DNA of 31,858 nt from the NCBI GenBank assembly GCA_011800805.1, contig MPNW01000034.1:206428-238285 (forward strand), written 5' to 3'. A program made the translations under genes and the position numbers. This document shows, piece by piece, positions 1 through 9,522 of this stretch. The DNA comes from Hirudo medicinalis (lineage: Eukaryota; Annelida; Clitellata; Hirudinida; Hirudinidae). The notes beneath the pieces were generated by a model. The model was given only the letters and a program-made list of their open reading frames with translations. It made no database searches and was not told the origin of the DNA. Numbering within the stretch: position 1 is the stretch's first letter; the number at the start of each line of letters is the position of its first letter.

Positions 1-41
1 TAGGGGTCAACAAGTACGCTCTCTATCGCGCCACGACCTTC

Positions 42-45
42 AAAA
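42..45 (-). terminator. Pol III T4 terminator of the tRNA-Asp gene
   Basis: Four T in a row on the minus strand, 7 nt downstream of the tRNA 3' end, which is the usual place and minimum length for Pol III termination. Confidence 0.75.
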
Positions 46-52
46 CGCACCA

Positions 53-124
53 CTCCCCGTCGGGGAATTGAACCCCGGTCTCCCGCGTGACAGGCGGGGA
101 TACTTACCACTATACTAACGAGGA
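53..124 (-). tRNA. tRNA-Asp (anticodon GUC)
   Basis: A complete 72-nt cloverleaf reads on the minus strand. The acceptor stem TCCTCGT pairs with ACGGGGA (one G-T pair) and is followed by a G discriminator base. The D arm holds an A-box-like TAGTATAGTGG, the anticodon loop is CTGTCAC with GTC at 89-91, and the T arm holds GGTTCAATTCC, a good B box. No intron is present. A run of four T on the minus strand (42-45) lies 7 nt past the 3' end and fits a Pol III terminator. All stems pair, so this looks functional. It decodes Asp GAC/GAU codons. Confidence 0.96.
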
Positions 125-1916
125 TTGACGACGAATTGTGACACCGAAATCATTTTCTAGACGACGCACACTATAATACTTATATATATATTATGTATAG
201 TATAATGTTTAATTGTATTTAATAATAATAATGTATTTAAAAATAATATTATTTTTTAAATATGTAGCTGCCTTTCTGTGCAAATGTGTCTATCAATGGA
301 ATTGAACCCCCTTCTTCGTCATTTTTTTAAATTTTTTGTCTTTATTATTTTCTTTTTGATTGATTTATCAATTGATATGCCGCTTGGCTGTCGTTTGACT
401 TCGAATGACTTTTCTCATCTGGTTCTGAATCTCGCTAAACTATGCATCCCGTGAGTGTGCTTGGCAATTGTTATCGTCCATGACTTTGATCGTTTTCTTG
501 TCTCGTGACATTTGATTACTCTGAAAGTCTTCAGATCCAATTGACTGCTTTTTGTTTTATTGCTCTATTTAGCATTCTCACGGCCTCGCTTCAAATATTC
601 ATTTCATTCATTTCGCATTTTTGAATTGGTTTCGATGAAGTTGATAGTGGAACGACATTCAAGTTGAGTTTGAATACAATGAATGAGATAACGATGTTAT
701 CGATGAATTCCTTTTTTATGCAGTCACTGTAACTGATAATTCTGTTACAACTCGTTCATTTCATTAACTTTAACCGCAATTCTAATTAGTTTTCGAGTTA
801 TTATTTTTCTTGAATTGAATTCATGGAGTAGTTAGGTTCTCAATGTTATTTAATTGAGTTAAGAATTTATATCATGTTTCATATTTCATAGTGGGCTGAT
901 GTTACGTGAGTACAATCTTCATTTGCTACCTGTTCAACAATATTAAGACGAAGCTTTTCAATTTTAGATGTGTCAATACAACACTCATGCATGCAGATAA
1001 TTAAATGCACTGGGAAAATATATTTTTCATTTCTCTCATTTTTTAATTAACATCTTTCAAAATATAATGGTCTCATGTTGCACGCATGATTGGCGACTCA
1101 AATGAACTCCTTAGAGGTCAACAGAGTTCACGATAGGTCAAAAGAGGTTACGACGTCACGTGATGACTTGCAATCATTTGGTGACACGTGATGGCCGATG
1201 TCATAAGTCATCGTTTTCTCGTTTCTTAAGGTTCGTTGTATGGCATATAGCAGCACATTTTGCTTTAAACTTCAGAAGTAATTTATTTCCAATGCACCAC
1301 ACAAATAAATTAAAAATCATTGTAGATTAATTTTCAGGAACAAACATATTTAAACGATGTTTTGAAAGACAAAAAAATCAGAGAAGCAATTTCTTCACAG
1401 CCGCTTACTCGGTGAATGGAAGAAGTGACGGTTATACTTCACGGAGGTGAGGAGGAGTTCGAGTGTTTGAAATACGATTTTTCCTTCACGTGGTTCATTT
1501 TTATTTCACCCTCAGTCCATTTTTTGCCCTTCTTACCGAAATCTTTGCTTCAATAATAACTTTGGGCTCCTCAATTATGGCGTCAATTTTAATTAGGAAT
1601 ATTTTTAAGAATTTCAATAATTAAACGCAATTTTAGTCAAGCATTTCGAAGTTTTGTGAAATTCTTTCATTCCATTTGTAAAAAGAAAATCAATTGTTGA
1701 TAATACAATAATATTATTCTTAATTAAATTTAATTGGATTAAGTTCCAGTATGCCATATTAAACATATGATATCCTTTGTAAATCGTCCATGACGCTCGA
1801 ATCCACTCCGATAAAAGTGTCCCTTAAAAGCCTTCTTCGCAGAACATTCAAACCATCATCGACGTATTGCGACTGCAGATGATTGGACACAAATTTAAAG
1901 TCAAGACTCACTTAAT
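125..1916. other. AT-rich non-coding region upstream of the LMO gene
   Basis: No convincing exon is seen on either strand. The stretch is AT-rich with short (TAA)n and TA runs at 180-260. The one structured patch is the half-site and E-box cluster at 1115-1190, listed separately. It may contain the promoter and 5' UTR exons of the LMO gene, but no TATA box is clear. Confidence 0.5.
1115..1190 (+). promoter_or_regulatory. Four DR4-spaced nuclear-receptor-like half-sites plus two CACGTG E-boxes
   Basis: AGGTCA (1115), AGTTCA (1125), AGGTCA (1135) and AGGTTA (1145) follow each other on one strand at exactly 10-bp steps, so every neighbouring pair is a direct repeat with a 4-bp spacer. An inverted half-site, TGAACT, lies at 1103-1108. 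Two perfect CACGTG boxes follow at 1157-1162 and 1185-1190, the first overlapping GACGTCA, a CRE-like core. DR4 elements are bound by RXR heterodimers in animals. Binding here is inferred, and a decayed 10-bp tandem repeat is the alternative. Confidence 0.4.
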
Positions 1917-1954
1917 ATGAATTCTAACAGCTCGAATATCAGCTCGAAGAAGCA

Positions 1955-3282
1955 ATGCACCAGCCAAGTTCAGGTGGTGAGTTTCATTCGAATCATAATC
2001 ATCATCAGCCAGTCAATCGACAGAAACAACAAATCACAGTTTATCAGCAGGACGTAACAAGTGCACCTTTCGAATGTAACGGATGTAAACTTCCAATCAA
2101 TGACAGATTTCTGCTCAGATCACTGGACAAATTTTGGCACGAAGACTGCTTGAAATGTTCCAGTTGCCATTGCAGGTTGGCTGAGTTAGGATCAACTTTG
2201 TTCAGTCGTGAAAATCTAGTGCTCTGTCGTAGGGACTATTTGAGGTGAGATCGACCTTAAAAGCATTTCAATGTCTAAAATGAATTACAACCTTTAAGAC
2301 TTTCATTTTTATGACTTTTATATATATCGATCATTTCTAAAATCAGACCACTGAATTCACTGAACACAATTGAAATTATTAGTATCTCAATTACTCATTA
2401 ATCTCTAGTGACTATAACTAATGATTAATAATAATAATATTGATTAATAAATAAATATTATTTACATGGTTATGTTTGTTATTAAATTTAGGTGAAATAT
2501 TTGTATGATCTGATGATAATCAAAGTAACACGTCAGGTTATGAAAATATTAATTTTATAAAGTTTTAATTTTAATTTTAACACTTTTAAATAAACATTTC
2601 ACCAAATACGCAAACCAGATCGTGACACTCGAATTGAACAGCGTTTTGGATTACGAATGATAAACTTGAGGTGTTCAAATTTAAAACACTGGAACTGACT
2701 AACTTTACAGGTTGTTTGGTTCTCCTGGTTATTGCTCCATTTGCGAAAAGTCAATCCCGGCTTTTGAAATGGTGATGAAAGCAAAACACAATGTTTATCA
2801 TTTGGAGTGTTTTGCCTGCCAACAATGCAATCATAGGTAACTAAGCCCGATTTTGAAACTTAGTGCTCGTAAGACCGTGTTTTGTTCTTATTGAATTGCA
2901 ATGAATTTGTGACGTAAATTTCGGGAAATCTTCAATTAAGTAAATCATGAAATCTGTGATTAGCTAGCAGACTTATGTTGCTGTTATCATCATTATTACT
3001 GTTATTACTGATAATCAAAATGATCAAATCTAATATCCGTGTGCAATATTGGAAATTAACTAAACAATTAAAGACATTTCAAATTCCCATGCTATTAATT
3101 TCAGATTTTGCGTGGGAGACAGATATTATTTGTGTGACAACAAAATCTTCTGTGAATATGATTACGAAGAAAGACTTATATTTGCCAAGATGTCTCTCAG
3201 TTATGATTCATTGACTAAAATTGGACAGGAAAACTTTGGCATAGAAGAGGATTATGTGGCACGGTGTCTCACTTCTTCATGA
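1955..3282 (+). CDS. LMO: LIM-only protein, LMO1/LMO3 (rhombotin) type, three coding exons
   Basis: Coding exons are 1955-2244, 2711-2836 and 3105-3282 (TGA 3280-3282), 197 aa. Both introns have GT-AG ends and keep the frame (TTG AG|G and CAT AG|A). LIM1 (about residues 40-97) starts CNGC and contains FWHEDCLKC and [11 protein letters not shown]2 (about 101-160) starts CSIC, continues with IPAFEMVM and [13 protein letters not shown], then FCVGD and a final CEYD; all eight zinc ligands of each domain are present. The wording matches LMO1/2/3 rather than LMO4. LMO proteins carry no DNA-binding domain and bridge LDB/Chip with bHLH and GATA factors in the nucleus. The first ATG of this frame follows an in-frame TAA at 1925-1927. 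The N-terminus is about 35 residues longer than usual and His/Gln/Asn-rich; an alternative first exon is discussed in the findings. Confidence 0.9.
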
Positions 3283-3409
3283 CTTTAGACCTTTTTAGAT
3301 GAGAATTGTCGTACTGTTTGACTTTATGACATTCTGTTTTGCCATACTTCTATTTACTTATAATTAGAAACAACATGTGTGAAGAGTTCTTTAATACTCC
3401 TTGTTCCGA

Positions 3410-3415
3410 AATAAA
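3410..3415 (+). promoter_or_regulatory. AATAAA poly(A) signal of the LMO gene
   Basis: Canonical AATAAA about 130 nt after the LMO stop codon, the first one downstream. Confidence 0.6.
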
Positions 3416-3626
3416 CAACTTTCCTTTGAAGGCCAAAAACGGCATTGTCTCATTTCCAGACAATTCCTTATCTCTAGCCATCGACAATTTATAAATAATA
3501 CTTAAAGAATATCCTAAACCCGACATAACAACAAAACATATTGAAATCTTAACTTTTTGTTGACAATTTGTAAATTGCTATTTTCGTTTACAAAATGTGC
3601 CTATCTTAATTGACGATAACTACTTA

Positions 3627-3695
3627 ATGAGCGCCCCTGATGCTTGTGCTTATGGCGCTTTATAAATAAACATATTGCTATTATTATTAATATCA
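3627..3695 (+). mobile_element. 3' end of a non-LTR retrotransposon (hairpin plus ATT tail)
   Basis: A hairpin with perfect arms AGCGCC (3630-3635) and GGCGCT (3654-3659) is followed by TTATAAATAAACA and a short ATT-rich tail. A GCGC hairpin followed by TATAAATAA and then short tandem repeats is the usual 3' end of several animal LINE lineages that end in microsatellite-like tails instead of poly(A). No coding part remains, so it would be a severely 5'-truncated copy. The family assignment is inference. Confidence 0.45.
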
Positions 3696-4161
3696 ATCAC
3701 AATAATGACGGTAATTTAATTAATTAAGTGATTATTTAATCGATAGTTATCGAGTCGCCGACATGACAGCAGCCGACCATTTTCAGATTTCATCCAGGTT
3801 AAAATGTTATCATAGATTTTACATAATCGCTGTTAAAGATGGGTATTTTATGAATCATAGTTACTTTTAAAACGTTTATTTATTATTTTCTAAATTTATT
3901 AGAATTTTTAAAGTAACACTTTTAATTGTAATCTGAATTAATTTTAATGTTTTAATTTTATTCGTTTATTGAAAAAAGTCGTAAAAAAGAAAAATTCATT
4001 AAAAATGACTTCATCAAAAAAATATTAATATACTTGTGATAATAATTAGAATCTTTTTTTAAATTCCAAAATTGACCAGGTATCAGTTCACCACGAATCA
4101 ATTTAAAACACTCAGGAAATTCATTATTTGTAGTAAAGGCGAAATTTTATAATTTCAAAAA

Positions 4162-6661
4162 ATGACATTTTTCGAGGAAAAGTCACTATCAGTACTTTTA
4201 GACAAAGGACTAGGTAGATTTCTAGCTGACTGTTTAAACAGAGAATTGCAACTTCTGAAAGATTTTGAAGAAAATAAAATCGAAAATTTTGTTGATGCTG
4301 TGAACGAATTTTTGCCAGAAATGCCACACCATCTTCAGCATCTTTCAACTCATTTAATTAAACGAGAATATTGCAGAATCGATGATTTGACCTCAGTCAG
4401 TTCATTGATCAATCACATACACAAGCCTCTGTCTGAATTGTACCGATATTTCAATAGGAAAACGAAACCATTAAACATATTCACCTCTGTATACCTTAGG
4501 TCAATTTATTTCGCCAGTGAAAATTATTTTAGCCATGAGATTCTTGGTCAAGGCCACATGGAACTAATCGAAAGCAAATTAGAGCCCAGAGTCGGAGCAA
4601 ATTACTTGTTATCAACATCCATACTCACAGTAATCCTGGCAAAAATTCCAGTAGCTCTTTACGAAAAAGTTTTGAACCAAAAAATCGCTATTAGGATAAT
4701 GTTCAGGATTGGAAAGTACAAAAGCCAGGATTTAATTGAGACATTGATGAGGTTTTTTGAAGAATTCAATCTTAAAAAAGTCGTCCATGAAAGTCTAGCA
4801 AAATGTACTTCTTTCGTGACGATTTTAAAAAATGCTCAAGTTTTGGACATCGTCAGCAGCATAAATTATATTTTAGAGTCATGGAGTCAAGGTGTCCTAA
4901 TTCTGGAAGAGTTGATTTTGAGTGAATTTGTCAATAGTCTCAACGTGGCTTTCATAAAACTCCACGAAAATGAAGATTCAATGAAAGCATTTCTTACAAG
5001 CTTTTTACAAGTAAATGAAGTTGAAGATCAATTGAGATGCGATATGAAATCTTTCAAAAGATTAACTGATCTTCTCAAAGACATGGTTGCTTACTTATTC
5101 AGAGCAGCTAAATATTTTCAATCCCGAAAGAAGTACCATAAGAACGAGATTGAATATCAGTATGAAATGTTTAGTGAGCAGCTGAACAGTACACTGACCA
5201 CATTGAAACTGATGTACAATTGGAACGATACCTGGCACAGGTGGTTCGATCATTTCAAGGCTCCTCACTTGGTTGAGAAGCGTGACTTTATATGTCATGA
5301 TATCACTGAAGAGTTTACCAACGATGTTTGGTTGATAGAACAACAACTTTCCGAAATGGATTCGTTGCTTGTATACAAAACTATGGCAAAAACTTGTCCA
5401 GCCATTCTCGCTCACCATATTCGATTGCATATTTTCGAGAAAACAGTGATGAAAGTGTGGAATCACAAGAGTCACTCGAAGAATTATACGATACCAAGAA
5501 ACGATGCTTTGAACGGCTTCAAAAATTTATTCGGCCAAACTTATAAGGCAAGACATGAGAAATGGCAATTTAATTTCGAAAACGAAATTGGAACGGGGCC
5601 AGGTCCGACGAAAGAAGTTTACACGCTGATGTCTCACGAGTTACAAAGATTTCATCTGGATATTTGGTTTGGCGAACCTATCATATCACTCCCAAACGAA
5701 AGAGATTTTCGAGTCAAAGAAGAATTTGTGTACTCTTCTAACGGATTATATCCGAAACCAGGCAAAGGATTTGATAAGCTATCCATCCTTGGAACTCTGA
5801 TGGCAAAAGCTCTTTTGGACGGTGCAGTTCTCGATATTCCCCTAAATATAGAATTCTACAGGCAGCTGACATCCGATACTTTATCCAAGCCTAAATTCAG
5901 CTACCACCAAGTTCCTACAATACTTCCGATGACTTCTATTTTCTTAGAACAACTTTTACTCGTTAAAAGAAAGAAGTCCATTATTCTGTGTCTTCCTTCG
6001 CTCACGATGGAAGATAAGCATTCATTGGTTGAAAAGTTGGAATTTCAAGAGAATTGCTCCTTTGAAGACTTATCCATTGGTTTTACCATTCCTGGAACTG
6101 ACATCGAACTGATGGACGGTGGAAAAAACATTATGCTTTCTCCTCCCAATATTGATGAGTATTTGGAGCGCTTGGGTCGAAAGGTGATTAATGATGACAT
6201 TTTCTCACCATTTGTCAGAGGATTCTTGAGCGTAATGAAGCATCACCATTTACATGTTTCTACCCGATGAATTGGATTCCTTATTTTGTGGCTCAAGTCC
6301 CGAACCGTGGATCGTCGATGAATTGAAATTGTGTGTTAAGTTTATAAATGGATTCACTGCTGAATCCAGAGCGGTATCATATTTTCTTGAAGCTTTGGCA
6401 TCGTTTAACACTTGTGAGCAACGACTCTTTCTACAGTTTGTCACTGGTAGACCTAGGCTGCCATGCGGAGGACTCGCAAATTTAGAGCCTCTTCTTACCG
6501 TATCAATGGACAGGTCTCCAGACAGCAATCATGACGACCGACTTCCAAGCGCAGCAACATGTATAAATTTAATTAACTTGCCTGAGTACAGCAGTAGAGA
6601 GTTGACGAAAAAGAAACTTATCTACGCCATGACGGAATGTAATTCTTTCGAATTAGTCTGA
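4162..6661 (+). CDS. HECT-type E3 ubiquitin ligase, TRIP12/UFD4-like, intronless with one apparent frameshift
   Basis: Two long frames join end to end: 4162-6252 (697 codons) and 6254-6661 (stop 6659-6661). The C-terminal 400 residues are a HECT domain. The N-lobe has FENEIGTGPGPTKEVYTLM and LGTLMAKALLDGAVLDIPL; later come DIELMDGGKNI, QRLFLQFVTGRPRLPCGG and the catalytic-cysteine block SAATCINLINLPEYSS. The catalytic Cys codon is 6560-6562. These blocks match the TRIP12/UFD4 group, which polyubiquitinates proteins including N-terminal ubiquitin fusions. The first ~430 residues look helical and unlike the TRIP12 ARM and WWE regions, so the protein is much shorter than TRIP12 (about 2,000 aa). 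The frame changes at 6253, between HHHL and MFLPDELD; the homologous stretch aligns straight across, so two bases are missing or one is extra. A sequencing error, a young pseudogene or a retrocopy are all possible. A stop lies directly upstream of the ATG. Confidence 0.85.
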
Positions 6662-7083
6662 ATGACTAATTAGCACTGAAAGCTATGATTATACATATAT
6701 AACATGATATATTTACATTTATTTGAAGTAAACTATTTATAGAATTTGATTGTGTGCCTTTATTATTTTCACCTCACTGTGAAGGCTACCAAAAGCTACA
6801 TTTTTTGGGGGTTTGATAACTTCTTCAGACTCCAATCACCCCAGTTTTTGTGAATGCAATGATATACGTAACTAAAGACATATCCCCACAAAAGTGTGAT
6901 GGGTTTTTAGAAAAAAAAAACCCTGGGTGACCAAGGTAGTGAAAAAAAGGAGATGAAAATCAGAGCATGGAAGAAATTTCAATGTGAAAAAGGAGTGTAA
7001 TGATAACGGGATACTTGAGCAAATAAGAAGGGTGATTGGAGGTAGGTTTGGGGTTAGGGATGGGAATAGGGTAGGGTTAGAAC
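6662..7083. other. Intergenic DNA after the HECT gene
   Basis: AT-rich, no exon recognised. A G-rich, pyrimidine-poor stretch of GGGTTAGG and GGGATGGG type at 7030-7080 abuts the hAT element. Short open frames on both strands here are compositional. Confidence 0.4.
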
Positions 7084-7680
7084 TAGAGCCCTGCGCGGTT
7101 GCAAATTTTCTCTGCCACATTCACCATCCGCATCCATACCACTTCCACAAAACCCTCAAATGTTACTGCACCGCATTCGCAACTTTGCAAGCGGTTTCTG
7201 CTTGCGGTATAATCACCAAATAAATATGACATTACTTAAGGCAGTGTGTTGATAGAACATATGAAAGTCTCGGAAAAAATGTTTAGAATGACTTATTCAA
7301 CAATGTCTTAAATCGCTATTACTATTGATAAAATCAATTGTTGAACTTTGTCTTGGTCCAAAATCGTTCGTCTGTCCTGAATCGTCATATTTATGGATGA
7401 TCCCATCCTTTCAGAAGAGACGCAAAAAGGAAGAGCTTGTAAACAATAACAAGCCATAGAAACAACGAATCAAAAGACTTAAAGAGATTGAACAAATTTT
7501 AAAATTTAATTTTTGTCGAAAATGTTTTTTGTTGGTGCGGAAGTTGGTTTAAAATATAAACTTCTTCCGTGGAATAATTAATTTTTTAAAACTGCTTCCA
7601 TGGTAGTACCGCATAATTTTTAACCATCACCTTGGTTTTGCGTGGTAAAACCGCTTTCACCGCTTCAGCGCAGGGCTCTA
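7084..7680. mobile_element. Non-autonomous hAT-type DNA transposon (597 bp) with TIRs and TSD
   Basis: The left end TAGAGCCCTGCGC (7084-7096) and right end GCGCAGGGCTCTA (7668-7680) are perfect 13-bp inverted repeats. They are flanked by GTTAGAAC (7076-7083) and ATTAGAAC (7681-7688), an 8-bp target duplication with one mismatch. Eight-bp duplications are the hallmark of hAT elements. Inside, GCGGTTGC, CCGCATCC, CCGCATTCGC and GCAAGCGGTTTC motifs recur near the left end and GCGGT/ACCGC motifs near the right, as in hAT subterminal repeats. No transposase frame is present, so it depends on a partner in trans. Confidence 0.85.
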
Positions 7681-7688
7681 ATTAGAAC

Positions 7689-8670
7689 GCTTACAAAAAC
7701 ACCTCACTTACATTCACCAGAAAAAGCCAACATGGGTTTGTTGGAGGAAAATCTTGTTTAACTAACTTGCTTGATTTCTTTGAGGATGTGATATGAAGAC
7801 TTCAGCAGGAACAATCATTGGATCGGTTATAGGAGTTAAATTGGAGGCAAGTGGAATTGTTGGAAAGGTGCTACAGCGGATAAAGATGTGTTTGAAGAAT
7901 AGGAGGCAAATGTTAGGATCATGGAAAATGACTCAAACTGGGTCGAAGTGGTAAGTGACTAACGGGTTCTCCTTTTGTTCATTATCTACATAAAATGATC
8001 TAGACATTGGAATTTCTTAAAATTTGATGAAGTTTGCCAACAACAAAAAGATATGTGCTAAGGTGAATGAAGAAGAGAATGACCTTTATAATTTGTACAA
8101 TGGAGGCGCTGTTAGATCACTCACAAAATAAAAGTGCGTGCTGACTCAAAAAAGGTTGGGAACCTGTGAGTTAAATGGTAAGATTCTAAGGTCATCTGAA
8201 GGCAAGGGATATTTGGGGGTAATTATCATCCAAACAATGGCAGAAGCGCCAAAAAAACAAAATGATAAGAGGATTTAGAGATTCAATCTAAGAGGAAAGT
8301 TTAAGAACTAAAATAACTACAGAAATTATAACTTAGAAAAGAGATACAATAGGGAGGAACTCACAAAAACCTACAAAATAATTAGTGGTTAAGTAGACAT
8401 GAATCCAGGAAATTCCAAACACCTGGATTTCCAGGTGAAACCATTTCATTGTTAGACAGTCACGTTCCTGAAAACCGCAGCCAATCATGAGGCTGCATGA
8501 AGCATTCCTCAGACCTCCTCTCGAGTAGGAGACTGCCAAGGTTATATAAGTCGAGCAAGCTGGCCCAGATGGTTGTTCTTGTTGCATTGCTAGTGAGGTT
8601 GGAAACAAGAATGGTAATGGTATGTCGGGATGAAGCATAGAATGAAAAGTTCATATTTCTGTACGAAGGG
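7689..8670. other. Unassigned, probably repeat-derived DNA
   Basis: Less AT-rich than its surroundings and free of long frames. Short peptide-like stretches on the plus strand are broken by many stops, which suggests an old mobile element, but no motif allows a name. Confidence 0.3.
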
Positions 8671-8673
8671 GAA

Positions 8674-8792
8674 GGTTCAGTAATGCCAGTAGGGACACCC
8701 ACCTGATCAGCAAATGCTACGGAGAATGTCAGAGGTTTTTGGGTCGAAACGTTCAGCGAAGGGGCTACCTCTCTGAGGATCCTTGCTGGTGT
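8674..8792 (+). repeat. Dispersed repeat, copy 1 of 2
   Basis: Aligns in the same orientation with 13466-13599. Shared blocks include GGGACACCC, CTGATCA, GAGAGTGTCAGAGG or GAGAATGTCAGAGG, GGGTCGAAACG or GGGCCGAAACG, and CTCTCTGAGGAT. The other copy has a few more bases in the middle. The family is not recognised; it could be a SINE or the end of a larger element. Confidence 0.7.
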
Positions 8793-9040
8793 TCCTCTGA
8801 TGGAGTTTCAAATTCATTGATCCAAGAAATGTAAATCCCCTGGTATCATGTCTTGAAAGTTAAAGTGTTACACCAAATTTTCAAAACTATGTAGTAATTT
8901 CAAATTATGTAGTAATGCAAAAACAAATCCTTAAATTATTATTGCTGCCCACTCAACATAAGCTTGATTGAGAAGCGATCTGCCATTGGACAGTGAACCA
9001 CCCACAGAGATTACAAATATATTTACAATTTTCATGTTTT

Positions 9041-9046
9041 TTTATT
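9041..9046 (-). promoter_or_regulatory. Candidate AATAAA poly(A) signal of the CK1 gamma gene
   Basis: AATAAA on the minus strand about 440 nt after the proposed stop codon at 9486-9488. Confidence 0.35.
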
Positions 9047-9485
9047 TAACATTCATGACAAGTATGAAAATGTGAAAATAAGAGAAATGCATACAAAAAA
9101 AATTGTTAAATTTACGTATCTTCAATCATCTTACAAACACCTAAAACAGTCTGGCTCTGATGTGCATCAACAACCATGCCTTTTCAGTTTTTAAAGGCTC
9201 AGGGTATTTAAGACAGCAACTCCTACATTGTAAAGGTTGTCGATGTTTATGCATTAGTAGCACTGATAAGTGTTCAAACAAAACCAAAGCTTTGACATTA
9301 ATTGGTACAATTAGTAATCAAAAACCAATTCAACTATAGCATCAAGTACAAAATGTAAATCTAAACGAAAACAAAGTGGAAATACGAAAATTAGACGTGT
9401 TGCGTTTTAAAATCGACCGACAGTATTCTTCGTGTTATATCCACATGTGATTCGACGAAAGAAACTCATTTACAAACTATGAGGC

Positions 9486-9522
9486 CTAAGCTTTCTTCTT
9501 CCTTTGAAATGGTATGCAACAC
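9486..9522 (-). CDS. CSNK1G: Predicted last exon of CK1 gamma with Cys-Cys basic tail
   Basis: A 37-nt exon after acceptor AATTGCAG, encoding [11 protein letters not shown] and a TAG stop (9486-9488). Two cysteines followed by hydrophobic and then basic residues match the lipid-anchor tail of CK1 gamma, whose vertebrate genes also have a short tail exon. The phase agrees with the preceding predicted exon. It is short, so a chance match cannot be excluded. Confidence 0.55.

Larger units (their letters stand above)
3283..4161. other. Intergenic DNA between the LMO and HECT genes
   Basis: Contains the LMO 3' UTR and poly(A) signal and the small LINE 3' end. The remainder (3700-4160) is AT-rich, with no exon seen. 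An in-frame TAA at 4150-4152 closes the HECT frame just before its ATG. Confidence 0.5.

Noticed and set aside
294..310. Short match to the tRNA-Asp T arm (GGAATTGAACCCC)
   Set aside because: Only about 13 bp, no stems or other arms; too short to call a tRNA relic.
5095..5475. Minus-strand frame of 126 codons inside the HECT gene
   Set aside because: Antisense shadow of a well-supported HECT coding region; no domain of its own.
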